Assembly: GCA_016297325.1 (NCBI GenBank)
Contig: JAEDGW010000050.1
Span: 1 to 18,255 of the forward strand
Direction of reading: 5' to 3'
Length of the DNA: 18,255 nt
Source: Coprococcus sp.
GTDB taxonomy: Bacteria; Bacillota; Clostridia; Lachnospirales; Lachnospiraceae
Shown one piece after another: positions 1-6,671 of this stretch. The number at the start of each line of letters is the position of its first letter. The stretch's first letter is position 1. Under the pieces are notes generated by a model, which saw nothing but the letters and a program-made list of their open reading frames with translations, did not search any database and was not told where the DNA came from. Position numbers and translations under genes: made by a program.

Positions 1-406
1 GATATCTTACTGCAAATGAAAGCTCAGGAGTTGGTCTGAGTGACTCAAATCTGTAAGCCTTTATTCCGTTTGCTGCCAGACACAGAGCTGCCTCCATAGA
101 AAACTCTGGTGACATTCTTCTTGAGTCGTATGCTATAGCAACGCCCTTATCCTGCTTTCCTGCCTTTATTATATAATTTGCAAGACCCTGTGTGGCCTTA
201 CGAACTACATATATGTTCATTCTGTTAGTACCTGCTCCGATAATTCCTCGAAGTCCGGCTGTTCCAAATACAAGATCACAATAGAATCTCTCTTCTATCT
301 CTTTCTCGTCGTCCTTGATCGCTAAGAGCTCATCCTTTGTTTCCTGACCAAATAAAGGATTGTTCACCCACTGCTCATACACGTCCTTGTAGTTATAATC
401 ACTCAT
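1..406 (-). CDS. Phospho-sugar mutase (phosphoglucomutase/phosphomannomutase), N-terminal part, cut by window edge
   Basis: This is the first 135 codons of an alpha-D-phosphohexomutase, the cytosolic family that interconverts hexose 1-phosphates and 6-phosphates to feed glycogen, exopolysaccharide and wall precursors. The N-terminal part carries the family signature GTAGLRG at residues 48-54, followed by the typical NRMN and KATQGLANYI segment and the YDSRR motif near residue 93. The catalytic serine loop should lie beyond the window edge, so phosphoglucomutase (PgcA-like) and phosphomannomutase cannot be separated here. Two adjacent ATGs exist at 409 and 406. AGGAGG at 414-419 lies 7 nt from the 406 ATG but only 4 nt from the other, so 406 is preferred. 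A consensus-like promoter lies upstream inside the end of the CotS-like gene, so this gene probably starts its own transcript. Confidence 0.88.
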   Translation of the reverse strand, partial: MSDYNYKDVYEQWVNNPLFGQETKDELLAIKDDEKEIEERFYCDLVFGTAGLRGIIGAGTNRMNIYVVRKATQGLANYIIKAGKQDKGVAIAYDSRRMSPEFSMEAALCLAANGIKAYRFESLRPTPELSFAVRY

Positions 407-544
407 CATTTTGCCTCCTGTGAAATCTATTGCTTTATGTTACCCATAGAGCATCTTACAAATGGAAAACACACACAAACCATCTGCAAAATACATCACA
501 ATTCAGTATCACGCGTCTAACCAAACTATTATCCACGCCCCAAC

Positions 545-573
545 ATTATACTCTTAATTTGTCAGCTTGTGAA
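545..573 (-). promoter_or_regulatory. Predicted sigma-A-type promoter for the phospho-sugar mutase gene
   Basis: On the minus strand a TTCACA box (568-573) is followed after exactly 17 nt by a perfect TATAAT (545-550). The -35 box lies within the last codons of the CotS-like gene. The predicted start near 538 would give a leader of about 130 nt before the mutase ATG. The hexamers and spacing are read directly; promoter function is inferred. Confidence 0.6.
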
Positions 574-1546
574 GTCCATAGGCATCGGAAATTTCACTCA
601 AAATTTTGAGCTTTTCTTGGTCATCTTCGATAACTTTTTGCAATTTTTCTACAAGAACAGGTGATATATAGCTCTTTCTGGTGTTCATATACCTGTTGCT
701 TATCTTCCAGAATTTCTCCGGAAAACTGTACATAAGGTATATAAATTCATAATCTTCCTGGCTCAGATGCATCATCTGACTGTAAGCACTCAGAATGTCT
801 CTGGCCACATCTATATCATACTTGTTTTTCTCCATCGTTTTCCTCAGAAACTGATAGAGATCCATGAGCTGATACCCGACATGGAACCTGTCAAAATTCG
901 TTGTTGCGATATATCCGTCACAGAACATGACACTGTGATAATTGTACGAACCGTGGCAATAGCCGATCCATCTCTCATCACATTTGAAATGCCGGCAGTA
1001 CAGCTCCAGACACTTCTCAGCCTGTTCGTAAAAGTAGTCAAATGACTTTATGTATAGAAGTTCAAAATCATTTTTCTTGTTCCTGTCCCTTATAAAATTC
1101 CTTATCCTGCGGAGCTCCCGGACCTTCCTGTCCAGATTGCCGGGCATTTTGAGGAGGGGTCTTGAACCTTCCTCTATGTACAGTTCTCTTCCGGCCTTGT
1201 GGAGCAATGCCAGATTGAGCACAGCCTTCTCCAGATCTCTTATGTTTGAGGAGCTGCACTCCCTTCCCTCAAAATATTCCCTGCACACGTATGGATTCCC
1301 GTATCTGTCACACGTGACAAGCTCATCCTCCACGTTTGGGACAACACGGTCTATGTAGCAGAAACCCTTCTCATACATCTTGTCCTTAAAGTCTTTCTCC
1401 TGCTGCAGCCTCTCATCAGTCCCACTCAGTGAAGCGATCTGTCTGATCCCCTTGTCCGTGCGGAGTATGATCGCACCCCGCCCCCTGCCAATGCTCTCGA
1501 TCTGCATATCATACGCTTCGTATACTTCACCCATCTTTTCAGCCAA
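554..1546 (-). CDS. CotS-like spore coat kinase-fold protein, probable pseudokinase
   Basis: This 330-residue protein resembles the CotS/aminoglycoside-phosphotransferase-fold family associated with spore coats. The resemblance lies in the C-terminal lobe: HGSYNYHS at 198-205, TNFD at 216-219, then a DLYQFLRK helix. In active relatives the first motif is HGDxxxxN and the second DFD. Here the catalytic Asp is Ser, the metal-binding Asn is Ser, and the first DFD Asp is Asn, so phosphotransfer looks unlikely. The start is TTG at 1546, with a GGAGG sequence (1557-1561) upstream; the next in-frame ATG (1534) has no ribosome binding site. The gene follows cca by 99 nt. Its Shine-Dalgarno lies in a hairpin, so translation may be restrained. 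A role in spore coat assembly is inferred from the family only. Confidence 0.75.
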   Translation of the reverse strand: MAEKMGEVYEAYDMQIESIGRGRGAIILRTDKGIRQIASLSGTDERLQQEKDFKDKMYEKGFCYIDRVVPNVEDELVTCDRYGNPYVCREYFEGRECSSSNIRDLEKAVLNLALLHKAGRELYIEEGSRPLLKMPGNLDRKVRELRRIRNFIRDRNKKNDFELLYIKSFDYFYEQAEKCLELYCRHFKCDERWIGYCHGSYNYHSVMFCDGYIATTNFDRFHVGYQLMDLYQFLRKTMEKNKYDIDVARDILSAYSQMMHLSQEDYEFIYLMYSFPEKFWKISNRYMNTRKSYISPVLVEKLQKVIEDDQEKLKILSEISDAYGLHKLTN

Positions 1547-1549
1547 ACA

Positions 1550-1606
1550 AAAACCCCCTCCTACAATTATCTTTTAGCCTGCTAAATAATTGTATGAGAG
1601 GAGGTT
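1550..1606 (-). promoter_or_regulatory. Stem-loop that masks the CotS-like gene's ribosome binding site; could also act as cca terminator
   Basis: In the minus-strand RNA, a 9-bp stem UACAAUUAU (1586-1594) pairs with AUAAUUGUA (1562-1570). A second 5-bp stem, CCUCC (1600-1604) with GGAGG (1557-1561), lies below it across a one-sided 5-nt bulge. The GGAGG arm is the Shine-Dalgarno of the CotS-like gene, and GGG plus UUUUUG follows directly. The same element therefore reads both as a G-rich hairpin with a short U tract (terminator-like) and as a ribosome-site mask. A smaller UUAGC/GCUAA pairing sits in the loop. Pairings are read from sequence; function is inferred. Confidence 0.55.
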
Positions 1607-1645
1607 GATATTCATTCTTAAGTTGCCTAATTTTATTAGGTGTTT

Positions 1646-2980
1646 TTATGACATATTCTTTACCTGTTCCAGAAGATATTCCCTGTCGTTCTTTTCGGGG
1701 TCTTCTATGACCATATCAAGCAGATTCTGAAGTATATCTCCCATATGCGGTCCCGGTTTTACTCCAAGCTTTATGAGATCTCCGCCATTTACCTTGAGAT
1801 CCTTGATCCTTACGCAGTCATCATCCGCCACGATCTCTTCATATCTCTTCTCAAGAGCTGCAAGCTGGCTCTGCCTCTCCTCCAGCTTATAATCGCTCTG
1901 AGCCGCCATGTCGGCCTTCTTGATCTCGATTATATATGGGAAGAATTCCTTTCCCACCTCGCCGAGAAGCTTTCTGATGGTATTCTTCTTTGGAACGCAT
2001 CCCATACCAAAATCATGCCATCTGACCAGCTTACACACATCCTTGATAGTGTTGTTGTCAAACTTCAATCTCTTCAAGACTTCCTGTGCCAGTGGAACGC
2101 CCGCGATCTGATGGTCGTAGAAGTGGTCTATTCCATTTTCATCCACAGTATGCGTGGACGGTTTTCCTATATCGTGCAGCAGAGCCGCCCATCTCATGGT
2201 GACATCCGCCCTTATATTCTTCACAGCCTCGATGGAATGCACTCCCACATTGTACCTGTGGTACTGGTTGTTCTGTGGCTGCTCCATCATCCTGTCAAAT
2301 TCAGGGAGAATATATGAGGTTATACCTGTGACATACGCCTCAAGCAGCTTGTCCGGGTGATCTGATATGAGCAGCTTTGTAAGCTCCACCCTGATCCTCT
2401 CAGCACTTATATCCTTCAGATACTGTGCCTGAATGATCATGGCTTTCCTCGTATCTCTCTCTATATCAAATCCAAGCTGTCCGGCAAACCTTATGGCTCT
2501 GAGTATCCTCAGTGCATCCTCGTCAAATCTGTCCCTTGCCACACCGACAGCCCTTATGACCTTGTCGTTCAGATCCTGCACACCGCCAAACATATCTATG
2601 ATACCCTTGCTGTGGCTGTACGCCATGGCATTTATCGTGAAGTCTCTCCTCTTCAGATCCTCCTCAAGGCTTGCTGTGAACTCCACCTGGTCAGGTCTTC
2701 TGTGATCGCTGTACTCACCGTCTATCCTGTAGGTCGTGACCTCGTAGCCCTCTTTTCCCATCATGACAGTGACCGTTCCATGTTCTATGCCGGTATCCAC
2801 AGTTCTCCTGAATAGCTCCTTCACCTGTTCCGGTCTGGCAGATGTGGTGATATCCCAGTCCCCCGGAACTCTTCCAAGTATGCTGTCTCTCACACAGCCG
2901 CCGACTATATAGGCCTCATAGCCCGCCGCCTCAAGAGTCTCTATTACGTTGTTTGCTCCCTCTGGAATGTCTATTCTCAT
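1646..2980 (-). CDS. cca: CCA tRNA nucleotidyltransferase
   Basis: This class II nucleotidyltransferase adds or repairs the 3' CCA end of tRNAs without a nucleic acid template. The 444 residues show the head domain with GGCVRD at 27-32 and the metal-binding DWD at 41-43. The RRDFTINAMA block is at 111-120 and the nucleotide-selecting EDALRILRAIRF helix at 154-165. An HD-type motif follows (HDIGKP, from 269), as in CCA enzymes with a C-terminal phosphohydrolase-like domain. Length is normal for this HD-containing bacterial form. The start ATG at 2980 has GGAGAG upstream and overlaps the stop of the preceding antitoxin-like gene in an ATGA arrangement, so the two are probably translationally coupled. 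The Gly-Gly and Asp-x-Asp catalytic residues are all present. Confidence 0.95.
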   Translation of the reverse strand: MRIDIPEGANNVIETLEAAGYEAYIVGGCVRDSILGRVPGDWDITTSARPEQVKELFRRTVDTGIEHGTVTVMMGKEGYEVTTYRIDGEYSDHRRPDQVEFTASLEEDLKRRDFTINAMAYSHSKGIIDMFGGVQDLNDKVIRAVGVARDRFDEDALRILRAIRFAGQLGFDIERDTRKAMIIQAQYLKDISAERIRVELTKLLISDHPDKLLEAYVTGITSYILPEFDRMMEQPQNNQYHRYNVGVHSIEAVKNIRADVTMRWAALLHDIGKPSTHTVDENGIDHFYDHQIAGVPLAQEVLKRLKFDNNTIKDVCKLVRWHDFGMGCVPKKNTIRKLLGEVGKEFFPYIIEIKKADMAAQSDYKLEERQSQLAALEKRYEEIVADDDCVRIKDLKVNGGDLIKLGVKPGPHMGDILQNLLDMVIEDPEKNDREYLLEQVKNMS

Positions 2981-3162
2981 ATGTCTTCTCTCCGCATCTT
3001 TGTCTCATATTTTCCTATTGTCTGCTCATACAGCTCCATACTCATGATCACCATGTCTCCATAACCATTCTTCGTCACATATATAGGTTCATCCGAACCA
3101 TGGCACATTTCAGATATTTCGGAAGTATTTTTTAATTCCTTTATTGGTATAATCTGCGGCAT
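2977..3162 (-). CDS. Phd/YefM-type antitoxin-like protein without adjacent toxin
   Basis: This 61-residue protein has the compact N-terminal fold pattern of Phd/YefM antitoxins: a short opening strand MPQIIPIKEL, a helix, then PIYVTKNGYGDMVIMSMELYEQ, which matches the 'it-kNG-...-vvms-eeye' pattern of that family. Such proteins bind operator DNA through the N-terminal dimer and normally neutralise a toxin through a C-terminal tail. This one is short, ends in a basic/acidic KMRREDI tail, and has no Doc, YoeB or RelE-like gene next to it; the following gene is cca. AAGGAG lies about 9 nt before the ATG. Its TGA overlaps the cca ATG. It could be an orphan antitoxin or a small autoregulator of its own operon. 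Confidence 0.8.
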   Translation of the reverse strand: MPQIIPIKELKNTSEISEMCHGSDEPIYVTKNGYGDMVIMSMELYEQTIGKYETKMRREDI

Positions 3163-3219
3163 ATCAATTCACTCCTTCTATATACTAATCAGTAAGCTAT
3201 ACACCATATTTGTTAATTT

Positions 3220-3247
3220 ATTGTACCATAATTATACCATAATACAA
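3220..3247 (-). promoter_or_regulatory. Probable promoter of the antitoxin-like gene and cca, with an 11-bp-spaced direct repeat
   Basis: On the minus strand TTGTAT (3242-3247) and TACAAT (3220-3225) are 16 nt apart, upstream of the antitoxin-like gene. A second -10-like TATAAT lies between them (3231-3236). On the plus strand TACCATAAT occurs twice (3224-3232 and 3235-3243), with starts 11 bp apart, about one helical turn. That is a plausible binding site for a Phd-like autorepressor. Both promoter and operator are inferred. Confidence 0.4.
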
Positions 3248-3281
3248 CCACAGCTTTGTTGAGTATTACGTGTTATAAAAT

Positions 3282-3320
3282 ATAATAACTCCCCCAGCAT
3301 GTCGCTGAAGGAGTTATTAT
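3282..3320 (-). terminator. Intrinsic terminator after proS
   Basis: A near-perfect inverted repeat: 11 bp (3282-3292 with 3310-3320), a 2x2 internal loop, then CAGC/GCTG (3295-3298 with 3304-3307) around a 5-nt loop ATGTC. On the minus strand the hairpin is followed by an A/T-rich TATTTTATAA stretch. It lies 25 nt past the proS stop codon. Confidence 0.75.
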
Positions 3321-3344
3321 TATCACTTATTATTTATCTTTATC

Positions 3345-4778
3345 CTAGTATGCTCTTCCGAAGTATACCATCTTCTTGGCTGGCTTGCCGCAATGTACAC
3401 ATACATCTGACAGATGCTCCTGTGCAAATGGCATACATCTTGTAGAAGCTCCTGTCTCGTCCTTTATAGCCTCCTCACAAGCTGTCTCGCCACACCACAT
3501 AGCCTTTACAAAGCCCTGCTCGTTGTCGATGATGTTCTTGAACTCATCCCAATTAAGAGCTGCATGTGTATGTGAATCTCTGTGAGCCTTTGCTCTCTCG
3601 AACATATCCTTCTGAATAGTCTCAAGAAGCTCTCCAACCTTTGTATCTATCTCGTCAAGTGATACTGTGATCTTCTCTCTTGTATCACGGCGTACCAGAA
3701 CTGCCTGATTTGCCTCGATATCCTTTGGTCCGATCTCAACTCTGATAGGGATACCTCTCATCTCCTGCTCTGAGAACTTCCATCCTGGGCTCTTGTCGCT
3801 GTCATCAACCTTTACTCTGAAAGCTCCAAGCTTCTCACGGAGCTCTGCTGCCTTCTCAAGCACTCCTGCCTTCTTCTGCATGATAGGGATGATCATGACC
3901 TGAGTTGGAGCAACCTTTGGAGGAAGCACAAGACCTGAATTGTCTCCGTGAACCATGATGATGGCTCCGATAAGTCTTGTTGTCATACCCCATGATGTCT
4001 GATGAACATACTTGAGCTTGTTGTCCTTGTCTGTAAACTGTATTCCAAATGCCTTGGCAAATCCATCTCCGAAGTTGTGGCTTGTTCCTGACTGAAGTGC
4101 CTTGCCATCATGCATAAGTGCCTCTATTGTGTAAGTTGCCTCTGCTCCGGCGAACTTCTCCTTCTCTGTCTTCTGTCCACGTATAACAGGCATAGCCAGT
4201 ACATCCTCACAGAAGTCTGCGTACAGATTCAGCATCTGTATAGTTCTTGCCTCAGCCTCCTCAGCTGTTGCATGAGCTGTGTGTCCCTCCTGCCACAGGA
4301 ACTCTCTTGAACGAAGGAATGGTCTTGTCTCCTTCTCCCAACGCATAACTGAACACCACTGGTTATATACTCTTGGCAGATCACGATATGACTGGATATC
4401 ATTCTTGTAGAAATCACAGAACAGAGTCTCTGATGTAGGTCTCACACACATACGCTCTGTAAGAGGATTGAGTCCACCGTAAGTAACCCATGCTACCTCC
4501 GGTGCAAATCCCTCAACGTGATCCTTCTCCTTCTCAAGAAGGCTCTCTGGAATCAGCATAGGCATATACACATTCTCCACACCTGTTGCCTTAAATCTCT
4601 CATCAAGCTGCTTCTGTATAAGCTCCCAGATTGCATATCCTGCAGGCTTGATAGCCATACATCCCTTTACGTTGGTATATGCGATAAGTCCTGCCTTGAG
4701 GACAACGTCAGTATACCACTGTGCAAAATCTTCATCCATGGAAGTAATAGCTTCAACCATCTTCTTATCGTTTGCCAT
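3345..4778 (-). CDS. proS: Prolyl-tRNA synthetase, short archaeal/eukaryote-type
   Basis: This class II synthetase charges tRNA-Pro with proline. At 477 residues it lacks the large editing insertion of the long bacterial form and matches the archaeal/eukaryotic-type ProRS found in many Clostridia. RPTSET (113-118) opens the proline-binding region. Motif 2 is the RWEKETRPFLRSREFLWQEGH region (from 146), and motif 3 is the TRLIGAIIMVHGDNSGLVLPP region (267-287). After the anticodon-binding domain, the C-terminal part has cysteines at 429, 434, 448, 460 and 463 that suit the zinc-binding domain of this subtype, and it ends in the usual aromatic Tyr. AAGGAG lies upstream of the ATG. The gene is monocistronic, between two terminators. 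Confidence 0.96.
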   Translation of the reverse strand: MANDKKMVEAITSMDEDFAQWYTDVVLKAGLIAYTNVKGCMAIKPAGYAIWELIQKQLDERFKATGVENVYMPMLIPESLLEKEKDHVEGFAPEVAWVTYGGLNPLTERMCVRPTSETLFCDFYKNDIQSYRDLPRVYNQWCSVMRWEKETRPFLRSREFLWQEGHTAHATAEEAEARTIQMLNLYADFCEDVLAMPVIRGQKTEKEKFAGAEATYTIEALMHDGKALQSGTSHNFGDGFAKAFGIQFTDKDNKLKYVHQTSWGMTTRLIGAIIMVHGDNSGLVLPPKVAPTQVMIIPIMQKKAGVLEKAAELREKLGAFRVKVDDSDKSPGWKFSEQEMRGIPIRVEIGPKDIEANQAVLVRRDTREKITVSLDEIDTKVGELLETIQKDMFERAKAHRDSHTHAALNWDEFKNIIDNEQGFVKAMWCGETACEEAIKDETGASTRCMPFAQEHLSDVCVHCGKPAKKMVYFGRAY

Positions 4779-4940
4779 GATCTTATATCTCCTTATTTTT
4801 AACTATATTAGGCAATTGCCTGGCATTCTATATCTGCTGCTGCAATCCATTAGCCGCAACTCATCATATTAGAATTGTCATTATCATTCATTTTTGTCTG
4901 AACCACTTAATTGCATACACTCTTTAATTTACAAAATTTC
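4779..4940. other. proS leader region; no T-box recognised
   Basis: About 160 nt separate the proS start from the upstream terminator. I find no T-box antiterminator core (the GGUNCCGCG-like block) and no convincing -35/-10 pair. A perfect 12-bp palindrome, AGGCAATTGCCT, sits at 4810-4821, just upstream of the ribosome binding site, and could be an operator. Otherwise nothing recognisable. Confidence 0.4.
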
Positions 4941-4979
4941 AGGGCGGATGTCAACACGAAACGTGTCGGCATCCGCCCT
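4941..4979 (-). terminator. Intrinsic terminator after the pseudouridine synthase and small antitoxin-like genes
   Basis: A long GC-rich inverted repeat: 4941-4950 pairs with 4970-4979, extended inward through 4951-4958 and 4962-4969 with a single A-C mismatch and one wobble pair around an AAA loop. On the minus strand it is followed by GAAATTTTG. It lies about 20 nt beyond the stop of the 49-codon gene, so it closes that unit. Confidence 0.78.
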
Positions 4980-4998
4980 GTTAGCTGGCAAATTATAT

Positions 4999-5148
4999 TT
5001 ACCAAACCTCTTTCTCTGAATAATATTCTCCTGACTTCATTTCTCTATCACTTTTGTCGATTATTTTTGCCTCTTCTGGAGTTACCTTTGTGAAATCAGG
5101 ATCCCATTCCTTTATCAAATGTTTTACCAAATCATTCATAATCAACAT
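4999..5148 (-). CDS. Small 49-residue antitoxin-like protein
   Basis: This is a short reading frame (ATG 5148, TAA 4999-5001). AAGGAGG (5153-5159) precedes the ATG by 4 nt and overlaps the TAA of the upstream pseudouridine synthase gene. The translated product begins MLIMNDLVKHLIKEW, followed by DPDFTKVTPEEAKIIDKSD and EYYSEKEVW. The 'DPDFTKLTPEE...' stretch resembles short RelB-like or type II antitoxin sequences common in Clostridia, recalled from pattern rather than searched. No toxin gene adjoins. The strong ribosome site, tight operon spacing and a terminator just after the stop argue that it is real. Function is unknown. It could be a decayed remnant of a longer antitoxin. Confidence 0.65.
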   Translation of the reverse strand: MLIMNDLVKHLIKEWDPDFTKVTPEEAKIIDKSDREMKSGEYYSEKEVW

Positions 5149-5157
5149 CTATCCTCC

Positions 5158-5859
5158 TTAGAACTCATCCAGATCCAATATCGCAAATGCTCCGCCCTCC
5201 GGCTCATGCTTGAACACCATATGTTCCCCTGTGGTCGGGTGATCGAATTCAAGTCTTGAAGCATGGAGTCCGATCTCTTTGTATTTCTTCTTTGTCTTCT
5301 GGAACTTCAGGTTGTACTTCGTATCGCCCCATATTCCGCACTTTCTCTTTGCAAACTGTGCTCTGATCTGGTGATGTCTGCCAGTTATGAGCTCTACCAG
5401 AATATATGAGAGTACGCCCTCATCGGTGTCCATGACATCCAGAACCTCATACTCAAGCTCCGAATACTTTGCCCCTGGAGTATCCTTATCCACAATCTTT
5501 GTCACATTATCCTTCGTGTCGTGAAGGAGATAATCCTTGAGTACACCCTGGTCGTTCGGAAGTTCACCGGTTAGGATTGCCTGATAATACTTCATCATGG
5601 AACCGTCCTCACTCTGCTTTGAGAGAATTGCTGCCGCCTCAGGTGTCTTTGCAAATACCATCACACCGCCAACAGGCCTGTCCAGCCTATGGATTGGGAC
5701 AAGATATGGCTCCTCTTTTCTATTCTCACGCTCATATATCCGAAGCTTCAGCATACTCACCATACTCTCAGAATTGGTCTTATCCGGCTGAGTCGGCACC
5801 CCACAAGGCTTCACCGCCACAACTATATCATTATCCTCATATAATGTCTCTATCTTCAT
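5158..5859 (-). CDS. RluA-family pseudouridine synthase
   Basis: This enzyme isomerises specific uridines in rRNA or tRNA to pseudouridine. The hallmark HRLDRPVGG motif is at 57-65 with catalytic Asp60, preceded by the KPCGVPTQPD segment and followed by LVELITGRHHQIRAQFA and the LHASRLEFDHP motif near the C-terminus. All three are family landmarks. It is 233 residues with no S4 domain, a small stand-alone RluA type; the target uridine cannot be predicted. A longer frame could start at 5892. I chose ATG 5859 because GAGGAG sits 6-7 nt before it while the upstream ATG has no ribosome site, and because the predicted promoter would place the transcript start downstream of 5892. The 49-codon gene follows in the same unit. 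Confidence 0.92.
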   Translation of the reverse strand: MKIETLYEDNDIVVAVKPCGVPTQPDKTNSESMVSMLKLRIYERENRKEEPYLVPIHRLDRPVGGVMVFAKTPEAAAILSKQSEDGSMMKYYQAILTGELPNDQGVLKDYLLHDTKDNVTKIVDKDTPGAKYSELEYEVLDVMDTDEGVLSYILVELITGRHHQIRAQFAKRKCGIWGDTKYNLKFQKTKKKYKEIGLHASRLEFDHPTTGEHMVFKHEPEGGAFAILDLDEF

Positions 5860-5892
5860 ATGTATCTCCTCACCTTTTTCCTTATATTCCAT

Positions 5893-5922
5893 ATTCTAAA
5901 TAGGAAATTTGCAATATACCAA
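5893..5922 (-). promoter_or_regulatory. Possible promoter of the pseudouridine synthase gene
   Basis: On the minus strand TTGGTA (5917-5922), an 18-nt spacer and TAGAAT (5893-5898) give a moderate sigma-A match. The predicted start near 5886 agrees with translation from 5859. Confidence 0.38.
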
Positions 5923-5937
5923 TATACAAAACTTTAA

Positions 5938-5957
5938 TTATGGTTCGCCCGCCATAA
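5938..5957 (-). terminator. Weak stem-loop after the response regulator gene
   Basis: A 6-bp stem, TTATGG (5938-5943) with CCATAA (5952-5957), surrounds an 8-nt GC-rich loop. On the minus strand TTAAAGTTTTG follows. It could end the two-component operon but is much weaker than the other terminators here. Confidence 0.3.
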
Positions 5958-5981
5958 CATAACGTATATTTGCAAATTCGC

Positions 5982-6671
5982 CTACATCCTAAATCTATAG
6001 CCAACTCCCCACACCGTCTCGATGTACTGTGGGTTGGATGTGTCAAACTCAATCTTCTCTCTGATCTTCTTGATATGAACCGTAACTGTGGCGATATCGC
6101 CTATACTGTCCATATTCCATATCTTGCTGAACAGTTCATCCTTGGAAAATACCTTGTTTGGGTTACTTGCAAGGAAACACAGAATGTCGAACTCTTTATT
6201 TGTAAATACCTTCTCTTCATTGTCCACATATACTCGTCTGTCTGTCTTGTCTATCTTCAGGCCTCTGATCTCGATGACATCATTCTTGAGTGCTGTAGAT
6301 CCGACAAGTCTCTCATATCTTGATATGTGAGCCTTTACTCTTGCCACCAGCTCACTAGGGCTGAATGGTTTTGTCACATAATCATCAACACCCAGGCCAA
6401 GGCCTCTGATCTTGTCTATATCGTTCTTCTTCGCTGTGACCATAATGATAGGAATATCCTTCTTCTCCCTGATCTGCTTGCAAATCTCGAAGCCATCGAC
6501 CTCAGGAAGCATGAGATCAAGAAGTATCAGACTGTACTCCTCCTTCAAAGCCTTTTCCAGGCCCTTGAGTCCGTTCGTCTCTATCTCAACCTCGAAATCA
6601 TTGAGTTCGAGATAGTCTCTCTCAAGTTCTGCTATACTCAGTTCATCCTCAATTATCAATATCCTGCTCAT
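5982..6671 (-). CDS. OmpR/PhoB-family response regulator
   Basis: This 229-residue two-component transcription factor has a receiver domain at about 1-120 with the acidic pair E8/D9, phosphoacceptor D52 (in LLDLMLP), T79 (in VTA) and K101 (in TKPF), so it should be phosphorylatable. The C-terminal winged-helix domain includes FTNKEFDILCFLA, SKDELFSKIW and a VHIKKIREKI recognition region, and ends in VWGVGYRFRM, the classic PhoB-type finish. Its ATG lies inside the last codons of the sensor kinase gene (23-nt overlap) with AGGAG just upstream, so kinase and regulator are translationally linked. The target genes are not evident; no obvious resistance transporter lies next to it. Confidence 0.95.
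   Translation of the reverse strand: MSRILIIEDELSIAELERDYLELNDFEVEIETNGLKGLEKALKEEYSLILLDLMLPEVDGFEICKQIREKKDIPIIMVTAKKNDIDKIRGLGLGVDDYVTKPFSPSELVARVKAHISRYERLVGSTALKNDVIEIRGLKIDKTDRRVYVDNEEKVFTNKEFDILCFLASNPNKVFSKDELFSKIWNMDSIGDIATVTVHIKKIREKIEFDTSNPQYIETVWGVGYRFRM

Noticed and set aside
767..1577. Several plus-strand open frames opposite the CotS-like gene
   Set aside because: They overlap a well-supported minus-strand gene, lack ribosome sites and give low-complexity translations typical of antisense frames.
1626..1640. CCTAAT/ATTAGG hairpin just after cca as a terminator
   Set aside because: It has only 6 AT-rich base pairs with a 3-nt loop and no U tract; the larger hairpin at 1550-1606 is a better candidate.
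1745..2317. 190-codon plus-strand open frame opposite cca
   Set aside because: It is antisense to conserved cca motifs with no ribosome site or recognisable domain.
5860..5892. Longer start for the pseudouridine synthase at 5892
   Set aside because: No ribosome site lies upstream, while GAGGAG precedes the 5859 ATG at good spacing.
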